Positions 36,687-47,333 of a DNA stretch of 64,000 nt are shown here, piece by piece. The stretch's first letter is position 1. Every line of letters begins with the position of its first letter. The stretch is from Cricetomys ansorgei (lineage: Eukaryota; Chordata; Mammalia; Rodentia; Nesomyidae): positions 2,494,001 through 2,558,000 of the forward strand of contig JAMJFZ010001815.1 in assembly GCA_026225945.1 (NCBI GenBank), read 5' to 3'. A program made the position numbers and the translations under genes. The notes below the pieces were generated by a model. That model did not search any database, was not told where the DNA came from, and saw only the letters and a program-made list of their open reading frames with translations.

Positions 36687-38820
36687 GGGGTGCTCCTAAA
36701 AGCTGTACTTCCCTCCCAATCTTAAAAGTCAATGAAGAAATCTATGAAAATATTTGCCAAGGCAGATAGATACATCGTTGGCTCTAATATTAGCATTCGT
36801 GAATATCTTAACATTTGTCAGTCTTTAACAAGACACAGGGCAGAGCACACAGAATTAAGCACCACCTCCATCTGTTTGCCTTCTGTAGAAGTGCTTAACA
36901 ATTAATGAATGAAATGTGGTCCGATGCTGAGAGAGACACTAGGCTTGGAGGCTTGGGCTCTGACTGCAAGCTTGCAATTTCTTGCAAGTGTGAGTCATTA
37001 CTGCTTCAGAAGCAAAAGCTCCACCACACTGAATCTCAGCTGTGCGACTGAAAGGCTTGGAGAGGTCCCATGCCATGAATTATGAATGCCGCCGCTCTGC
37101 CAACCCTGTACCCTCAGCTCTACATTAATACACATAATTGGACACAACACTAAATCCGCTTCAGGAAAGAGTAAAGAACAAGAAGAGCTGTGGCTCCTTT
37201 CCTACAACATACCCAGCTGTCATTTCCAGCCCGTGATGAAAAGTAGTCATGAATTTATGAAACCTGGTTACCTGGAATTAGAGCACACAGGGGATTGGGC
37301 ATCTTCAGAATCTCAAGATGCCTGGCTCTGGAGGTGAAAACCCCTCATAAACAGACCATCAGGGGACTGTGATTATTCTCCTCATGAAATATGTTGAGGT
37401 GCCATGAAGAGTCGTGCTTGAGGAATGGAGAGATGGCTCCTCTGTTAAGAGCATTGACGACTCTTCTGAAGGACCCTGGTTTGATTCCCATATCTATATG
37501 GTGGCTCACAATCATCCAGAACCAGGGGTTATGACATCTCTTCTGGCCTCTGCATGCATGTGGTACAGTTATACAGGTAGACAAAACAGCCATACACATA
37601 AAATAAAAAGAGGAGGGGGCGTCGTCTTTGAGACTCAAATACTGACACTGAAACTAATTCCAACCACTCACTTCTTGGCATTAACTCAGTAAAATATGCG
37701 TGTTGAAAATGAATGACCTATATAGCCGGTGTTCACAAGGCCAGCTCTGCTGACATTTGCAACAGCAATCTTCCCAACTAGAACAGGCTTCCCTTTATTC
37801 CTGTGGTCTTTCCTGCAGTGACCTGCCTCCCCTCATCCTGGAGTTTGGTTTACCATGCCTGTTCTGAAAAAGCAAAAATGAGATGACAGAGAAACCCAGT
37901 GTGTCTTCCATTTACCTTTGGTGATACCCAAACCCTTCATACTGGGACAAATACCAGTCTCTGGTGCTGGGCAAATAATTTAGTATCTTTCAACTATCGT
38001 TCTCTTGGCAGTAAATCTAGGACCACGCTGCTGCCTCTCAGAGTTAAAAGCCTCCTGTGCACAGGAACCACTTGTGATCTCTAAAGGATCACGCAAAAGA
38101 AAAACTTTCCAGGTTTGGAAGATGGAGTCTGTGGCACTCTGGGGACAGAAGCCTGAACATTCATCAAAGCCCTCGCTTTTGGGTGCTCTCCGAATGTGCT
38201 TTTAATGGAAAAAGAACCGGGAATTTTCAGAGGGTTCAGCTAATTCAGCTGAATGTAATACAAAACGGTAAGCAGGTTAAGCGTTACTCAACTCTAAGGG
38301 TGGGGCCCGCCCTTTCTGAAGCATCAATCCCCCATCTCAGCTTTGTAGCCCTGAACACCATCAGCCCTGTTGCCCTAGGCTGTCTAAAAGGGAACTGGGA
38401 AAAGAGAACAGCTAATCTCTCCCTGGTTCCCACCTGAGGACACCACTTCCTTCAAGCCTCCACTATTCCTGAGCTAGCACTTCTTGTCGGTCCTTCTGCT
38501 GGCTCCCTCTCCCATTTGTCCAAGGTTTCCCCTCAGTCTAGAATGCTCCCTTCATATCTGATACTGCTTGCTCAAGCGCACCACTTGGGCTCTTGAGAGT
38601 ACAAAATCCTAGACGCGGTTCCTCTTTGTCTTCTTGGTCCAGCCCAGACTAAAAGCGGGATCATATGCCTGCATGCAACGCCCCATTTCCAATCTCTTTC
38701 CCAGGCACCCTCAGCACTCTGTTCCAGGCATGGCCACTCACCTGGACCCAGGCACAGCAGAAGGAGCAACACCAGCCCTGCCAGGGCCAGGCCCGCAGGC
38801 CGCGCAGATGAGACGGCCAT
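27474..38820 (-). CDS. Ecrg4: Augurin (ECRG4), secreted peptide-hormone precursor, complete
   Basis: Four coding exons on the - strand (38820-38742, 32698-32651, 31424-31267, 27635-27474) join to 447 nt, or 148 residues plus TGA. This equals the human length. Residues 1-30 are a leucine-rich signal peptide ([13 protein letters not shown] core). A dibasic LKRAKR site at residues 65-70 precedes Q71, the known furin/thrombin-type cleavage point that releases the conserved 71-148 peptide. The C-terminal part includes [19 protein letters not shown] and the tyrosine/acid-rich end [10 protein letters not shown]. The family protein is secreted or held at the cell surface and is linked to choroid plexus, growth restraint and senescence; the gene is often silenced in tumours. 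Its start codon has G at -3 and +4. Residue 105 is Arg, where I recall Leu in human and mouse. Confidence 0.97.
30615..30800 (+). repeat. MaLR-like LTR fragment
   Basis: TAGGGTTCATTGCTAGAGGC, TTGGTCCCCAGTGTGGCAG and AGTAATTGGGTCATGAGG follow MaLR/MLT-like order. This is a partial copy. Confidence 0.45.
30828..30931 (+). repeat. B1-related SINE
   Basis: GTTTGGTGGTGCATACCTGT, GGGAGTTCAAGGTCTTCCTA and GCTACTTGAGACCCTGTCT are a degenerate sense B1 whose tail runs into a GATA repeat. Confidence 0.75.
30932..30969. repeat. (GATA)n microsatellite
   Basis: About nine GATA units, one changed to CATA, at the A-rich end of the adjoining SINE. Confidence 0.95.
31267..31424 (-). CDS. Ecrg4: Ecrg4 exon 3 (processing site and core peptide)
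   Basis: The 158-nt exon follows TCTTTTCAG and precedes the donor GTGCGT. It encodes [10 protein letters not shown], the [10 protein letters not shown] processing region and the conserved [15 protein letters not shown] segment, ending in phase 0. Confidence 0.97.
31425..32650 (-). other. Ecrg4: Ecrg4 intron 2
   Basis: It holds an antisense B2/B3 at 31490-31715. Nothing is recognised in 31720-32650. Confidence 0.75.
31490..31715 (-). repeat. B2/B3 SINE, antisense
   Basis: AATGCGCACCATGTACATGC, AACCACCATGTGCTGGGAAT and CTCTTAACTACTGAGCATTTC then TCCAGCCC are reversed B2. An internal T8 tract interrupts the body. Confidence 0.8.
32651..32698 (-). CDS. Ecrg4: Ecrg4 exon 2
   Basis: The 48-nt exon lies between TGTGTAG and GTAAGT on the - strand. 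It encodes [15 protein letters not shown] with split glycines at both ends, matching the augurin segment after signal cleavage. Confidence 0.95.
33670..34205 (+). repeat. LINE-1 3' region, sense, left piece
   Basis: CTATATACCCACAAGTGGTA, CATTCCACAATAGCTAAGAA, GGAACCAGCCTAGATATCC, CAAATAAATGGATAGAGAA and AGTGAAATAAGCCAGAC are classic sense L1 3'-region text, interrupted by an LTR at 34206. Confidence 0.85.
34206..34620 (-). repeat. MaLR-like LTR inserted in LINE-1, antisense
   Basis: TTTTGCTGTGATAAAACACT, ACACTTCCAGGTCACAGTC and CTATCAATTGAGACAC then GACTCTAGGCTGTGCC follow the layout of the 8.5 kb copy. Confidence 0.55.
34621..34787 (+). repeat. LINE-1 3' UTR, middle piece
   Basis: ACTGAAAGGACAAATACAAT, TTTTAATATATATGTGTG and GACCCATGAGAGGGAAAG resume the L1 3' UTR broken at 34205. 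Confidence 0.6.
34788..35165 (-). repeat. MaLR-like LTR, second insertion, antisense
   Basis: AGTTACTTTCCTATTGCTGT, CTTACAGTTTCAGAGGGTGA, ACTTCCAGTGACATACCTCC, GGGACCAAGCATTCAAATAT and CATTCTCATTCAAACCACCA define an almost complete copy. Confidence 0.6.
35195..35350 (+). repeat. LINE-1 3' end, terminal piece
   Basis: TAGAGATGAAGGATGAAAGG, GAGAAGAGGGCCATAGGAT and GAAGCCCATTACTCCGTATG, followed by an A-rich tail, end the L1. Confidence 0.65.
35565..35624. repeat. (GT)n microsatellite
   Basis: A GT run with a CCATGTGTATTTGTGA interruption. Confidence 0.95.
36250..36475 (+). repeat. MaLR-like LTR end, sense
   Basis: GGGCTCTCACCCTCTGGAAC, GGTCATGGTGTTTTACCACA and GCAATAGAAAAGTAACTAAG form the 3' end of the family. 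The left edge is uncertain. Confidence 0.5.
36633..36683. repeat. (GT)n microsatellite
   Basis: About 25 GT units with one AT interruption, followed by a G run. It is the longest pure GT run in the window. Confidence 0.95.
37421..37612 (+). repeat. B2 SINE, sense
   Basis: ATGGAGAGATGGCTCCTCTG, GGACCCTGGTTTGATTCCC, TATGGTGGCTCACAATCATC and CATACACATAAAATAAAAAG show head, body and tail. Confidence 0.9.
38742..38820 (-). CDS. Ecrg4: Ecrg4 exon 1 coding part (signal peptide)
   Basis: The 79-nt coding segment runs from ATG at 38820-38818 to the donor GTGAGT. It encodes [15 protein letters not shown] followed by a leucine run and CLGP, plus one base of a split glycine. The ATG context GCCATGG is strong. 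Confidence 0.95.
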
Positions 38821-39250
38821 GGCACCAGAGCGCAGCACAGTGGCTGCAGGGATGACTGGAGCGTGGGGCCCTGGCTCAGCGAGGCAGTCGCTGCCGAGGC
38901 GATAAGATAGCTCCGGGTGTCCTTGCTCAGGGGCGGGACCCACCAGGGGCCGGACCCACCCCTTGGGCAACAAGCCAGCGGGCGGGCCTCGGGCCAAGCT
39001 GCAGTTCAATGCCACCGAGGCGAGCAGTCCTGCGGGTCCCGTGGGGGTGGGGGTAGGGGGCGATCACTGAGAGCAAGGCGCCGCGTGGACAACCGGGGCA
39101 AGGGCAAGCCAGATACTATGCACGGCCCAAGAAGGCTGGAGACAGGGAGTGCTGGCTACTGCGCCCTGCTGAGCGCTGAGCAGGTCCTCTCCAGCACAAC
39201 CCTCCCCCAGCAACCCAGGCCCTTGGCGCCAAGCTCAGGCCTTGCCTTAT
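38821..39250 (-). promoter_or_regulatory. Ecrg4: Ecrg4 promoter and 5' UTR, GC-rich
   Basis: The sequence immediately upstream of the Ecrg4 ATG is GC- and CpG-rich compared with its surroundings. It has GC-box-like motifs (GGGGCGGGAC at about 38931, GCGGGCGGGCC at about 38978). No clear TATA box is seen. The human ECRG4 promoter is a CpG island silenced by methylation in tumours. The transcription start was not determined. The reading frame of the signal peptide is open upstream to an ATG at 39015. Confidence 0.7.
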
Positions 39251-40590
39251 AAAGTAGCCTTTGGAATGTCCTTAATTCCTGAGCAGTAGTTAAAGTGGCT
39301 CGCTCAGGGTCTCGTTTTATGATATTTGGAAAGATTCTGGGTTCAGAGCTGCAGACCAGGAAAACAACTCAAAGGGCTGCAGTGCCTGGAGAGTGCTTTT
39401 GCAAAGCTATTAGCAGAGACCCTATGTCCCATAGTGCACACGCTCTCAGCCAGGGACATTTGCCGAAGAGTCAGAAGACACTAATTGTCTTTAGTAGCGG
39501 GCTTGATCACCAAAAGAAGCCACAAAATAGTCAGTATGCTCAATACTAGCGAAGGTCAGCTGAGCTTGCCCTGACCACTCTGTGGGGCACCTGGGGTCCA
39601 TCCCCAGCAGCAGGCTTGGGGAGCAAGGACACATTGTTCTCCTTTAGCGGTTTCCCCCAATAAGACCAGCCTGAGCTGGCAGACTGTTTCTTCACACTCG
39701 GTTTTAAATCAAGGAGAGTTGCTTAGTGCCTGGCCACTTAGGGAGCTGCAGAAGGGTCTCTCCAGCAGGCATGAGAAAAATCACTGAGGACGTGCCTCAG
39801 AGAGCACTGGGAGAAACTCAACTACTGACTCTCATCTGTCCTTTTGACCATCCCTTGGCCTCAGTGAGGAGAATCTCCCCCTGCCGGATGAACCCAGATT
39901 CGGGACAGTGGGGAGAACCAGTGTCTGGACTCCAGTGATTTCATGCATTCTGCACAAGTGCTTAGATAACTCACTTGCCTCTTAGCTGGGGGTCTGCAAG
40001 CATCTGTCACAGTGAGGCAAAAAGTCTCTGGAGAGCCTGGTACACCATGAACCCTCAAAAATGTTGGTGTTCCTCGTTATCACCTAGACTCTCCCCGCCT
40101 CTGTGTCCAGGACCCTGTGGTTTTTAATCCTCTTCCAGCCCAGGCCAGACTCTCAAGAGCTATCATTCTGGAATGACACCATCCACCTCAAGTGCCATTG
40201 TCATCAGGTTCAAATGCTGCCCAAGAGATGTCTTTCAGAATGCTGCTGCGACATCTGCCTTAACTCTGGCTCACAGAGGAGGTGGTAGTAAAGGAAGCAC
40301 CGTTACCCTGTGGGGCTCCATCTGCCCAGCATTCCACAAGGAAGCTCTGCAGACACCTCACACAGGACAGAGACACAATCTAACACGACCATGATCCAAT
40401 GCCACATCACAAAGGATGGCAAGAGAGATGTGGTGGTGGAAGAGGCTCCGTCCCAGGGCTACCCTTTCTGAAGGCTGTGGGAAATGGTACTGGGTTGACC
40501 TTTCAAGGCCCTTAGCCCTTAGAACAGCAGCCTGGAAAATGTGTGGGTAAAATAATAAAATGTATGAGGTTTGCCCTAAAATACCTAATG
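39251..40590. other. Intergenic region beyond the Ecrg4 promoter
   Basis: Moderately GC-rich and largely free of repeats I can name. No conserved frame is recognised. Distal regulatory sequence is possible but unproven. Confidence 0.5.
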
Positions 40591-40591
40591 A

Positions 40592-40800
40592 AAGGACTAG
40601 AGGGCTCTGAAGTTAAGGGTACTCGCTCTCTTTGGGGAACCCTAGCTCAGTTCTGGCACCCTCAGAGCAGCTCATACCCAATCCTCTGTGACTTCAGTTC
40701 CATGGGATCTGATGCCCTCTTTTGGCTTTCATGGGTACCAGACACTCATGAAATACACACGCAATACATGCACATTAAAAAAAATACATAAAATACAAGT
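40592..40800 (+). repeat. B2/B3-type SINE, sense, degenerate
   Basis: GGGCTCTGAAGTTAAGGGTAC, CCATGGGATCTGATGCCCTC and CACACGCAATACATGCACAT, followed by an A-rich tail. Confidence 0.7.
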
Positions 40801-40949
40801 AAAATACTCCTCTTAAATACTTAATAAAAAAGGCAATTTGAGAATTTGATAATATGGTTTGATAATTTGACGATAGATGATCCTTTTGTTAGGAAACCAT
40901 GTGAGCCATGACCCCCCCACCCCAGTTGTGTGTGTATATAGAACCTAGG

Positions 40950-41260
40950 GCCCCATGTTTGTGTGCCCCTAAAAGTCACATATTGAAATTATAGTCCCGG
41001 GGAAATTGAGGTGGATCTGTAGGAAATGATGTGATTATGTCCTTATAAAAGAGCCTCCTCCAGAGAGATGCCTATCCCTTTCCACCACGGGAAGACAGCT
41101 TGAGAAGGTGCCACCTGTGAACTAGAAATTGAGCTCTCAGAAGATACCCATCCTCCTGCTGCCTTGACCTGGGATATGCCAGCATTACGAACTGGGGGCT
41201 GTCAACTTCAAGGTACCCAGTTTGAAGTATACTGTTACACCACACCTAAGAAGGCAAGAC
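40950..41260 (+). repeat. MLT1-like LTR fragment
   Basis: GTGCCCCTAAAAGTCACATA, TATGTCCTTATAAAAGAGCC, CTTTCCACCACGGGAAGAC and AAGGTGCCACCTGTGAAC give the expected order. Confidence 0.6.
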
Positions 41261-44200
41261 AACAGTGTTTCATTCTAATCTTCTCCAGAATGTATTTAGA
41301 AATATTCATTAAGCTACAGGATCGTAATGCTACCCCATAGCCGTAAACTATACATCTACATGTTACCCTGAGTTCAGATACCAAATCTACCCTCTGTGCC
41401 TTTGCAGTGGTACCAATACCACTCTGCTATGGCATCTATCTTCCCAGGCATCTATCACTGCTTCAAAAATGGCCCCAGACAAAGGGACTTAGAACTACCA
41501 TATTCTTTTTCATGCTTCATGGTCTTATGGATCAGGAGTCTGAGTTGGGTTCAATCAGGTGGTTGTTCTGTTCCCTGAAGTGCTAATAGAGATTTCTTAC
41601 ATTGCTTGGATGGCAGAGAAACTGAGGTGGACAGAGCCACTCATCTGCCCAGTGGCATGATGGAGCTGGACTCCCCTGAGGTGCCCTTATGTGGCACCTC
41701 ATGCCTGGTGGCTTTAGCTCCAGAAGGAGCATTGCAAGAGCAGGTATTCCAGAGGACAAGATAAGCAAGCTGTGCTGTCATGACCACAAGTCTTAACCTG
41801 GAAAGTAGCACAAATCAATTCTTGTTCTATTGGTCTAAGAACTGCAGGACTGACAACATCTAGTGAAGGGTCAGAGGGCAACTTTATCAGTGGGAGGATA
41901 TCAAAGAGGTGATCCTCCTTTTGCCTCCCATACCCACCACCTTTCAAGGCCAGACTCGAGTGCTGCCTCCTTCAGAGGTTCTCCCTAACCTCTTCAGGCT
42001 GGAGTGTACTTCCCTTTCTGTTCCTGCAAGACTTCTGTGTCCCCTGACCTTTTCCTTGCTCTACAAGAGATTTCTTTCTGTGCCTTATTTCTCTTTTGTC
42101 CCTTGGAAACTGAGCTCCCCCGATGCCTCTCCTTTTAATCACTGTGCAAAGTCGTGCTATGAATTGTTGAAGAGTATCATTGGGTATCATTTCAAGATTA
42201 TGCAGGTATTGTATAAATGAGATTATTTGATATGACTCCATTTTGTCTTTATACATTTGATACTAGAAAAGGATGTGGTATATGCAATCATAGCTCACTG
42301 TACCTAGGACTGGAGATAAAAGCTAAGGTAAAAGCACCCCCCTCCTCAGACCTGCCTTAGCAACCGCCTAAGTCAATCCTCCAGCCACTTCAGTGTTAAA
42401 CTTCCTGCTTAGTGATGGAACCTCAAAACTACTTTCCTGTTTGTTAAGCCAGTTTCCACCCTGGAATTTTTAATAACTTTTGCCATTTGAAATAACTAAC
42501 TGAAGCCAAAGGTGGGGAGAGAGAGAAAGTTCATTTTAGTCTAAAAAAATATCGAGGCGCACAAAGTCCTTATTGTAGAAAGCTCACAGAGGGGCTCTCA
42601 TGAAGAGGTACCCAGGACCCCACAAGTAGGCCTTTTCATGTCTGTGTCCAGGACCCTACTGGCAAATGTCCACCCTGAGTCTCTGTGCCTGGGTTCCAAG
42701 TACAGATATGACCTCTTAGTATCCAAGCCTAGAATTCACCAACTGATGTGGTCCTTTAATGTCTGAGCCCAGGATCTACCAGCAGACATGGTAGTTAATG
42801 TCTGTATCCCAGCTCTCACTAGTAGACCAGGCCCCTTAGTGAGTGTGAGTGAGCCAGGAGAAACCGGAGCTCTGTAAGCTCCAGGAGAAATAGCTTTCTT
42901 CTGTGCAAGGATCTTTGGTGAATTAAGAAGACTTGACTGGGGATAGTTTCCAATCTACTCCACTTTGATTTTCAACATCTGAACCAGAGTTCTGAGAACA
43001 GATGGTCATGGTAAGAGATGCAGAGTTCTCCCCACCAGGAAGCCTCGTCTTGTTCCAAGAGGTGGGAGACCACAGTGGAAAACCCAAGCACGCTCCTGGT
43101 TAGACACAGAGGAAAGACCTCTGCATATACGATGCGCACCTGTGGCTAACTTCCATCTTTTCACTTACAGGAAGCACTTCAGGGCTTCTCAAGATTATCT
43201 GATTTGCCCGCATCACCACTTTTGTACTTTGAGAACTTGTATTATGTAAAATTAAGTAAAATAAAGTTGTGTCGTTGCTTTTTAAACATAAGCTCTGAGA
43301 TGTCACAATAGTCAGTGTATCACCAGACAGCTTCCAAATGACTGACAAGTGTGGGTATCATGTACAGGGTGGATGCACTAGACAGAGATGGCCCACGTCT
43401 TGGTCTGGATGGGATAGAATGGCTCCAGATTTCATCAGATTACTGTGCGATTAACATGCACCGTTTATTTCTGTAAGTTTTCAGGTAATGGTTTTGGATC
43501 TTGGTTGATGATGAACGACTGAGATGAGGACGCTGACTCTATGAACAAGGGAGTACTTCCACGTGTTTGCTGATGCAGTAGTATAATCGCCGTTACTCAT
43601 GGAGGGCGGGCAATGGCGATAGCATCATAGCAAGTGCACCCGTTGCTACCCAGGAACCCACAAGAAACTATGGGTGCCCCTGAAATCTAAAGCTAATAGT
43701 TCTTGCAACACTTTACGATTTTCAGTTTAATTCCTGGGTCCCCCAGGGTAAATAAGATAGACCCCCCTCCCCATTTATAGACAAGGATACTCAGGGGCCA
43801 AACTTGACTGTCACTTAGCAGTTTTCCCAGCATCTGAAGATTCCGGCTTTCACCATGTGTGTCTACCTCCAAGGTAAATCTTTAGCAATCCAGTCTGTAT
43901 TTTTGGGTTAACCACAGACACAGTCTCAAAGAAGTCAGTGCCTGGCAGGGCTCTGTCTTCAAGGGGGATGATTCTCCTGCTGAGAATCAACACATAAACA
44001 AAAAAAGGAATTACATTTGCAAGACTTAAAGGCAAGATTGGTATTGTTTTAAACAAGAGTGTCAAAGATTTATAAAATCATTAGACAGCTTATGAATTAC
44101 CTTGGACTTCATTATTTCGGGCATGATTCTGGGCCAAGACTGAAGTGTGGTTATCCATCTCCAGACCCTGGCAAGCATCTCTCCCAGGATATCGACACAG

Positions 44201-44769
44201 GAATTCTCTCTCCCGTTGGTGGCTACCATGTCATTCATACCAGGATGGCATATGACTTCTAAATGGCTCTTGAATTGCCTTTAGGACATTTAGCTCTTGT
44301 TCTGCCTCTTTACCCTGTGTGCACTGAGAGAGGCAGCTATTTTTCATGTCACATCTGTGGGAGTTGCCAGCTGTGGATATGCACACTGAATTACCTGAAT
44401 CACTATGTACCACCTAGCCAGTGTCTCTCATCCTCGGAGAGTTGCCTGGTGATGAGGGAAGGGATAGGTATCCCGGACGACTGAGGAGTGTGTCACTGAC
44501 TGACTGTAGAGGTTCTTTCTTTCATCTTGTCTCTGTTTGGAGGAGCCGAGGAGCTCCTGCAATAAGGCAAGAATGACAGGTGTCTTAGGGCGCGGCCACA
44601 TTCCCTTACGCGGGATGGAGCCTGAGCATCAGTCACTAACCCAGCCTGGGAAACCCCAACCCTTAGGAGGAGGACTACAGAGTCGTGCCCCACCCCATGC
44701 AAGAGACACTTGCATACAGTTTGCTTTCTCCACCGTCCCAAGCTTGAAAACACAATCTAACACATCTGT
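41261..44769. other. Intergenic, no feature recognised
   Basis: About 3.5 kb without a SINE, LINE or gene I can support. Around 42600-42840 there are loose repeats of a phrase about a dated 'GTCTG…CCAGGACCC/CCAGGATCTAC' block, perhaps old tandem copies. Confidence 0.4.
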
Positions 44770-45300
44770 GTTTCCCAGTTATGTTATTGAGGTGCAAATG
44801 AAGTGTGACCAACTGTGCTTTCTTAAACTACTTGACTCGATGCATATCGGCAGCTGCAAGCACCACGATTACGAGACAGATACGCCTAAAGGCGCCCTGG
44901 TTCCCTTTGCGGTCCCCCCACCCCCTTCTACTCTGCTTCCTACCAGTATAATTTGTCTCTTCTGGAAGTCCATGAAACAGAGTCACACGGCGTGCCCGCT
45001 TTTGCAGTTAATGTCTTTATAATGGTCTCAAATTTTGCCATGTTGTGTCATTGTGCCAGTCATATCTTCTTTTCTTTCGAGTTTTATTGGTGACAGTCCC
45101 ATACGGGGCAAGCACAATTGTCTATCGCTGGCTAAGTGCCTATGTTTTGGTTTTAATGATAAAGCTGCCGTGAATATGTCTACCAGTGTCTTTGTGTGAA
45201 GACAGTTCCTCGGTGAATCCCTAAAAGGGTGCTGGCTGGATCACGTAGTAGTTTTTGTTTATCTACATTTTAAACATCTTTAATGATAATGAAGGTGTGG
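44770..45300 (-). repeat. Old LINE-1 3' end, antisense
   Basis: AGTTATGTTATTGAGGTGCA, ATAAAGCTGCCGTGAATATG, GTGTCTTTGTGTGAAGACAG and GGTGCTGGCTGGATCACGTA match an old reversed mammalian L1 tail. The 161-codon frame at 44537-45022 overlaps it and is not a gene. Confidence 0.65.
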
Positions 45301-46429
45301 GAGGTATCTGTCCATTCATAAATGTATATTAATAGTTACCAGGAGAGCCACAGGAGGCAGGCAAACCAATGAATCCCTGTCTACTGAGCCTGCTGGCTTA
45401 GCACCACAGAAACAAGAATGTCCACACACAGAAGGAAAGAGGCTGCGCATACCATAAACCACATCTTGATGGCCCCTCAGGGCAGGGCCCGCCAGTCGGC
45501 CACAGCATGCACCTGCTATCAGAGATATCTGCAGCTGGGAACACAGCTGTCTCAGGAGCAGGCAAGGCTTCTTTTGGGGCATGGCGCCTTTCCCCTTTCC
45601 TTCCCCCTTATTGGAGCTAAGATACCAATGACTCCAGAAGGCCAGTTTTCCTTCCCTCATTCCCAGTTCCATCTCCAGGAAAACAGTGAATCTAGGAGAC
45701 TACAAGCACCGGGCACTGTGGAGGATTCTGCCTGCTGCTCTGCCTTTTACTAGACCAAAGACCCTGTGCCTCCTGCTGCACACAGTCATGATCAGGTCCT
45801 CTCACTGATACATCTGCACTGTTCCTCCCCTCAATTCTGGGACTCCCTCTGGACAACTTTGACCCACAGCAGGACAAGCACACTGACTAAACTCTTAGCC
45901 TGTTTCTATAAGTAACGATTTATTGGAATGTCCATGTTCGTGAATTTAATTATTGCCATCTGTAGGCTTGTGGTGTTTTCAGTTCTATTTGGTTTGGATG
46001 AGTAGCAGGGCACAGACCACAGGGCCCACTCCCTCTTCACCTGGAGGGCAGCTACCTTGTGAGAAGTCGCACTGCCCTTTCAGAGGGAGCCACACAGAAA
46101 AAGAGGTCTCATGGGTGTTTCTACCCAAGCCAAGCCTCCACTGAGTACATTACTGGGTTGAGACCAGTGGGAAAATCTTCCAGCAGAGCTGCCCAACCTT
46201 GTGGGAAATGATGAATCGTCATTGCTGTTTATGCCCCTATTTAGGGCGATTTTTTTACGCAGCCAGAGGTGGCCTGAACTGCACCCTTTTCTGATCTGAG
46301 TGCCACCAGTAATTAGGGCCCATTTGGTACATCTGTGAGAAAGAGTTTTAGGAAGAAGGCCCACAGAAGATGAGTGTGGGTCGGAGAAAAGGTACTTAAA
46401 CAAGAGGAGGAAAAAGCAACAGGGAGTCT
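45301..46429. other. Intergenic, no feature recognised
   Basis: Unassigned sequence. Short open frames on both strands at 45.3-45.9 kb have no recognisable product. Confidence 0.45.
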
Positions 46430-46700
46430 GGCTTTCATTATTATAATAAAATACCCAAAGCGGGATAACTTTGTAAAGAAAATGGATTATTAGCTTACAG
46501 CTTTGGAGTCTGGCTAGCTGAGGTTAACTCTCACCACCTGGCAGATGGCAACGGTGACAGCATGTATAAGAGAGAATGGTCTCATTGGCAAGGAAGTAGG
46601 GTCCTTCAGTCCTTCCAAGGGCACAGTCCAGTCACCTTGAAGACCACCCCCACGTCTTGCATCTTAAAGGTTCCACACCACCTCCCATCCACATTAGAAT
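46430..46700 (-). repeat. MaLR-like LTR, antisense, degenerate
   Basis: ATTATTATAATAAAATACCC, AAATGGATTATTAGCTTACA and GCTTTGGAGTC resemble the reversed LTR end seen elsewhere. Confidence 0.4.
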
Positions 46701-46849
46701 GTGCAGGCTCAATAAGCCTGCTAGCGTAGAGTGGAGAGGGTGGACCAAGCCAGAGTGTCCACCCAGGCAAACCTCCATGGCAACTTGGGGCAGAATGAAG
46801 AGGTCTGTGAGTGCTGTTGGTAGAATTTTCTTCACAGTTGTTTTTTTGG

Positions 46850-46985
46850 AGGCGGGACGGTGCATGCCATGATATGTGTGAAGGTCAGAGGACAACTTGT
46901 AGGAGTTGATTCTCTCCTTCCCTCATGTGGGTCCTGGGGAACCATCCTTGGGTCATCAGGGTTGGTAGCAGATGCCTTTATCCAA
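46850..46985 (-). repeat. B3-type SINE, antisense
   Basis: GTGTGAAGGTCAGAGGACAA, TTGATTCTCTCCTTCCC and GATGCCTTTATCCAATGGGC are reversed B3 body and head. Confidence 0.75.
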
Positions 46986-47018
46986 TGGGCATTGCTGGAA
47001 TCCCCTTCCAGTTCCCCC

Positions 47019-47245
47019 CTTGTTTTGAGACAGAGTCTCATATAGCTCAGGCTTCCTTCAGACTCACAAAATATCTGAGGATTACCTTACACTTCTGAGC
47101 CTCCGGCCTCTATCTTCTAAGCTCCAGGACTATGGGTACGTACTACCGCTGTTATTTTGTGTAGTGCTGGGAACAGAACTCAGGGCTTTATGCACGCTAG
47201 ACAAATACTCTTAGCAACTGGTTTACATTTGCAATCCTATGGTAG
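47019..47245 (-). repeat. B4 SINE (B1/ID fusion), antisense
   Basis: TTTTGAGACAGAGTCTCATA begins the reversed B1 half. GTGCTGGGAACAGAACTCAG followed by GCTTTATGCACGCTAGAC is the ID half. Confidence 0.75.
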
Positions 47246-47293
47246 CGGTAGTTTTCATACGACTCCCTGGGTATGGTGAATTTTGATGTAAAG

Positions 47294-47294
<1 letters not shown>

Positions 47295-47330
<36 letters not shown>
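47295..47330. repeat. (GT)n microsatellite
   Basis: About 17 GT units followed by ACTTGC. Confidence 0.95.

Positions 47331-47333
<3 letters not shown>

Larger units (their letters stand above)
32699..38741 (-). other. Ecrg4: Ecrg4 intron 1
   Basis: The largest intron, about 6 kb. It contains a LINE-1 split by MaLR-like LTRs (33.67-35.35 kb), two GT microsatellites, a MaLR end (36.25-36.48 kb) and a B2 (37.42-37.61 kb). 32.7-33.6, 36.7-37.4 and 37.7-38.7 kb show nothing recognised. Confidence 0.75.

Noticed and set aside
44537..45022. 161-codon + strand frame
   Set aside because: The right half overlaps an old antisense LINE-1 tail and the left half has no recognisable domain.
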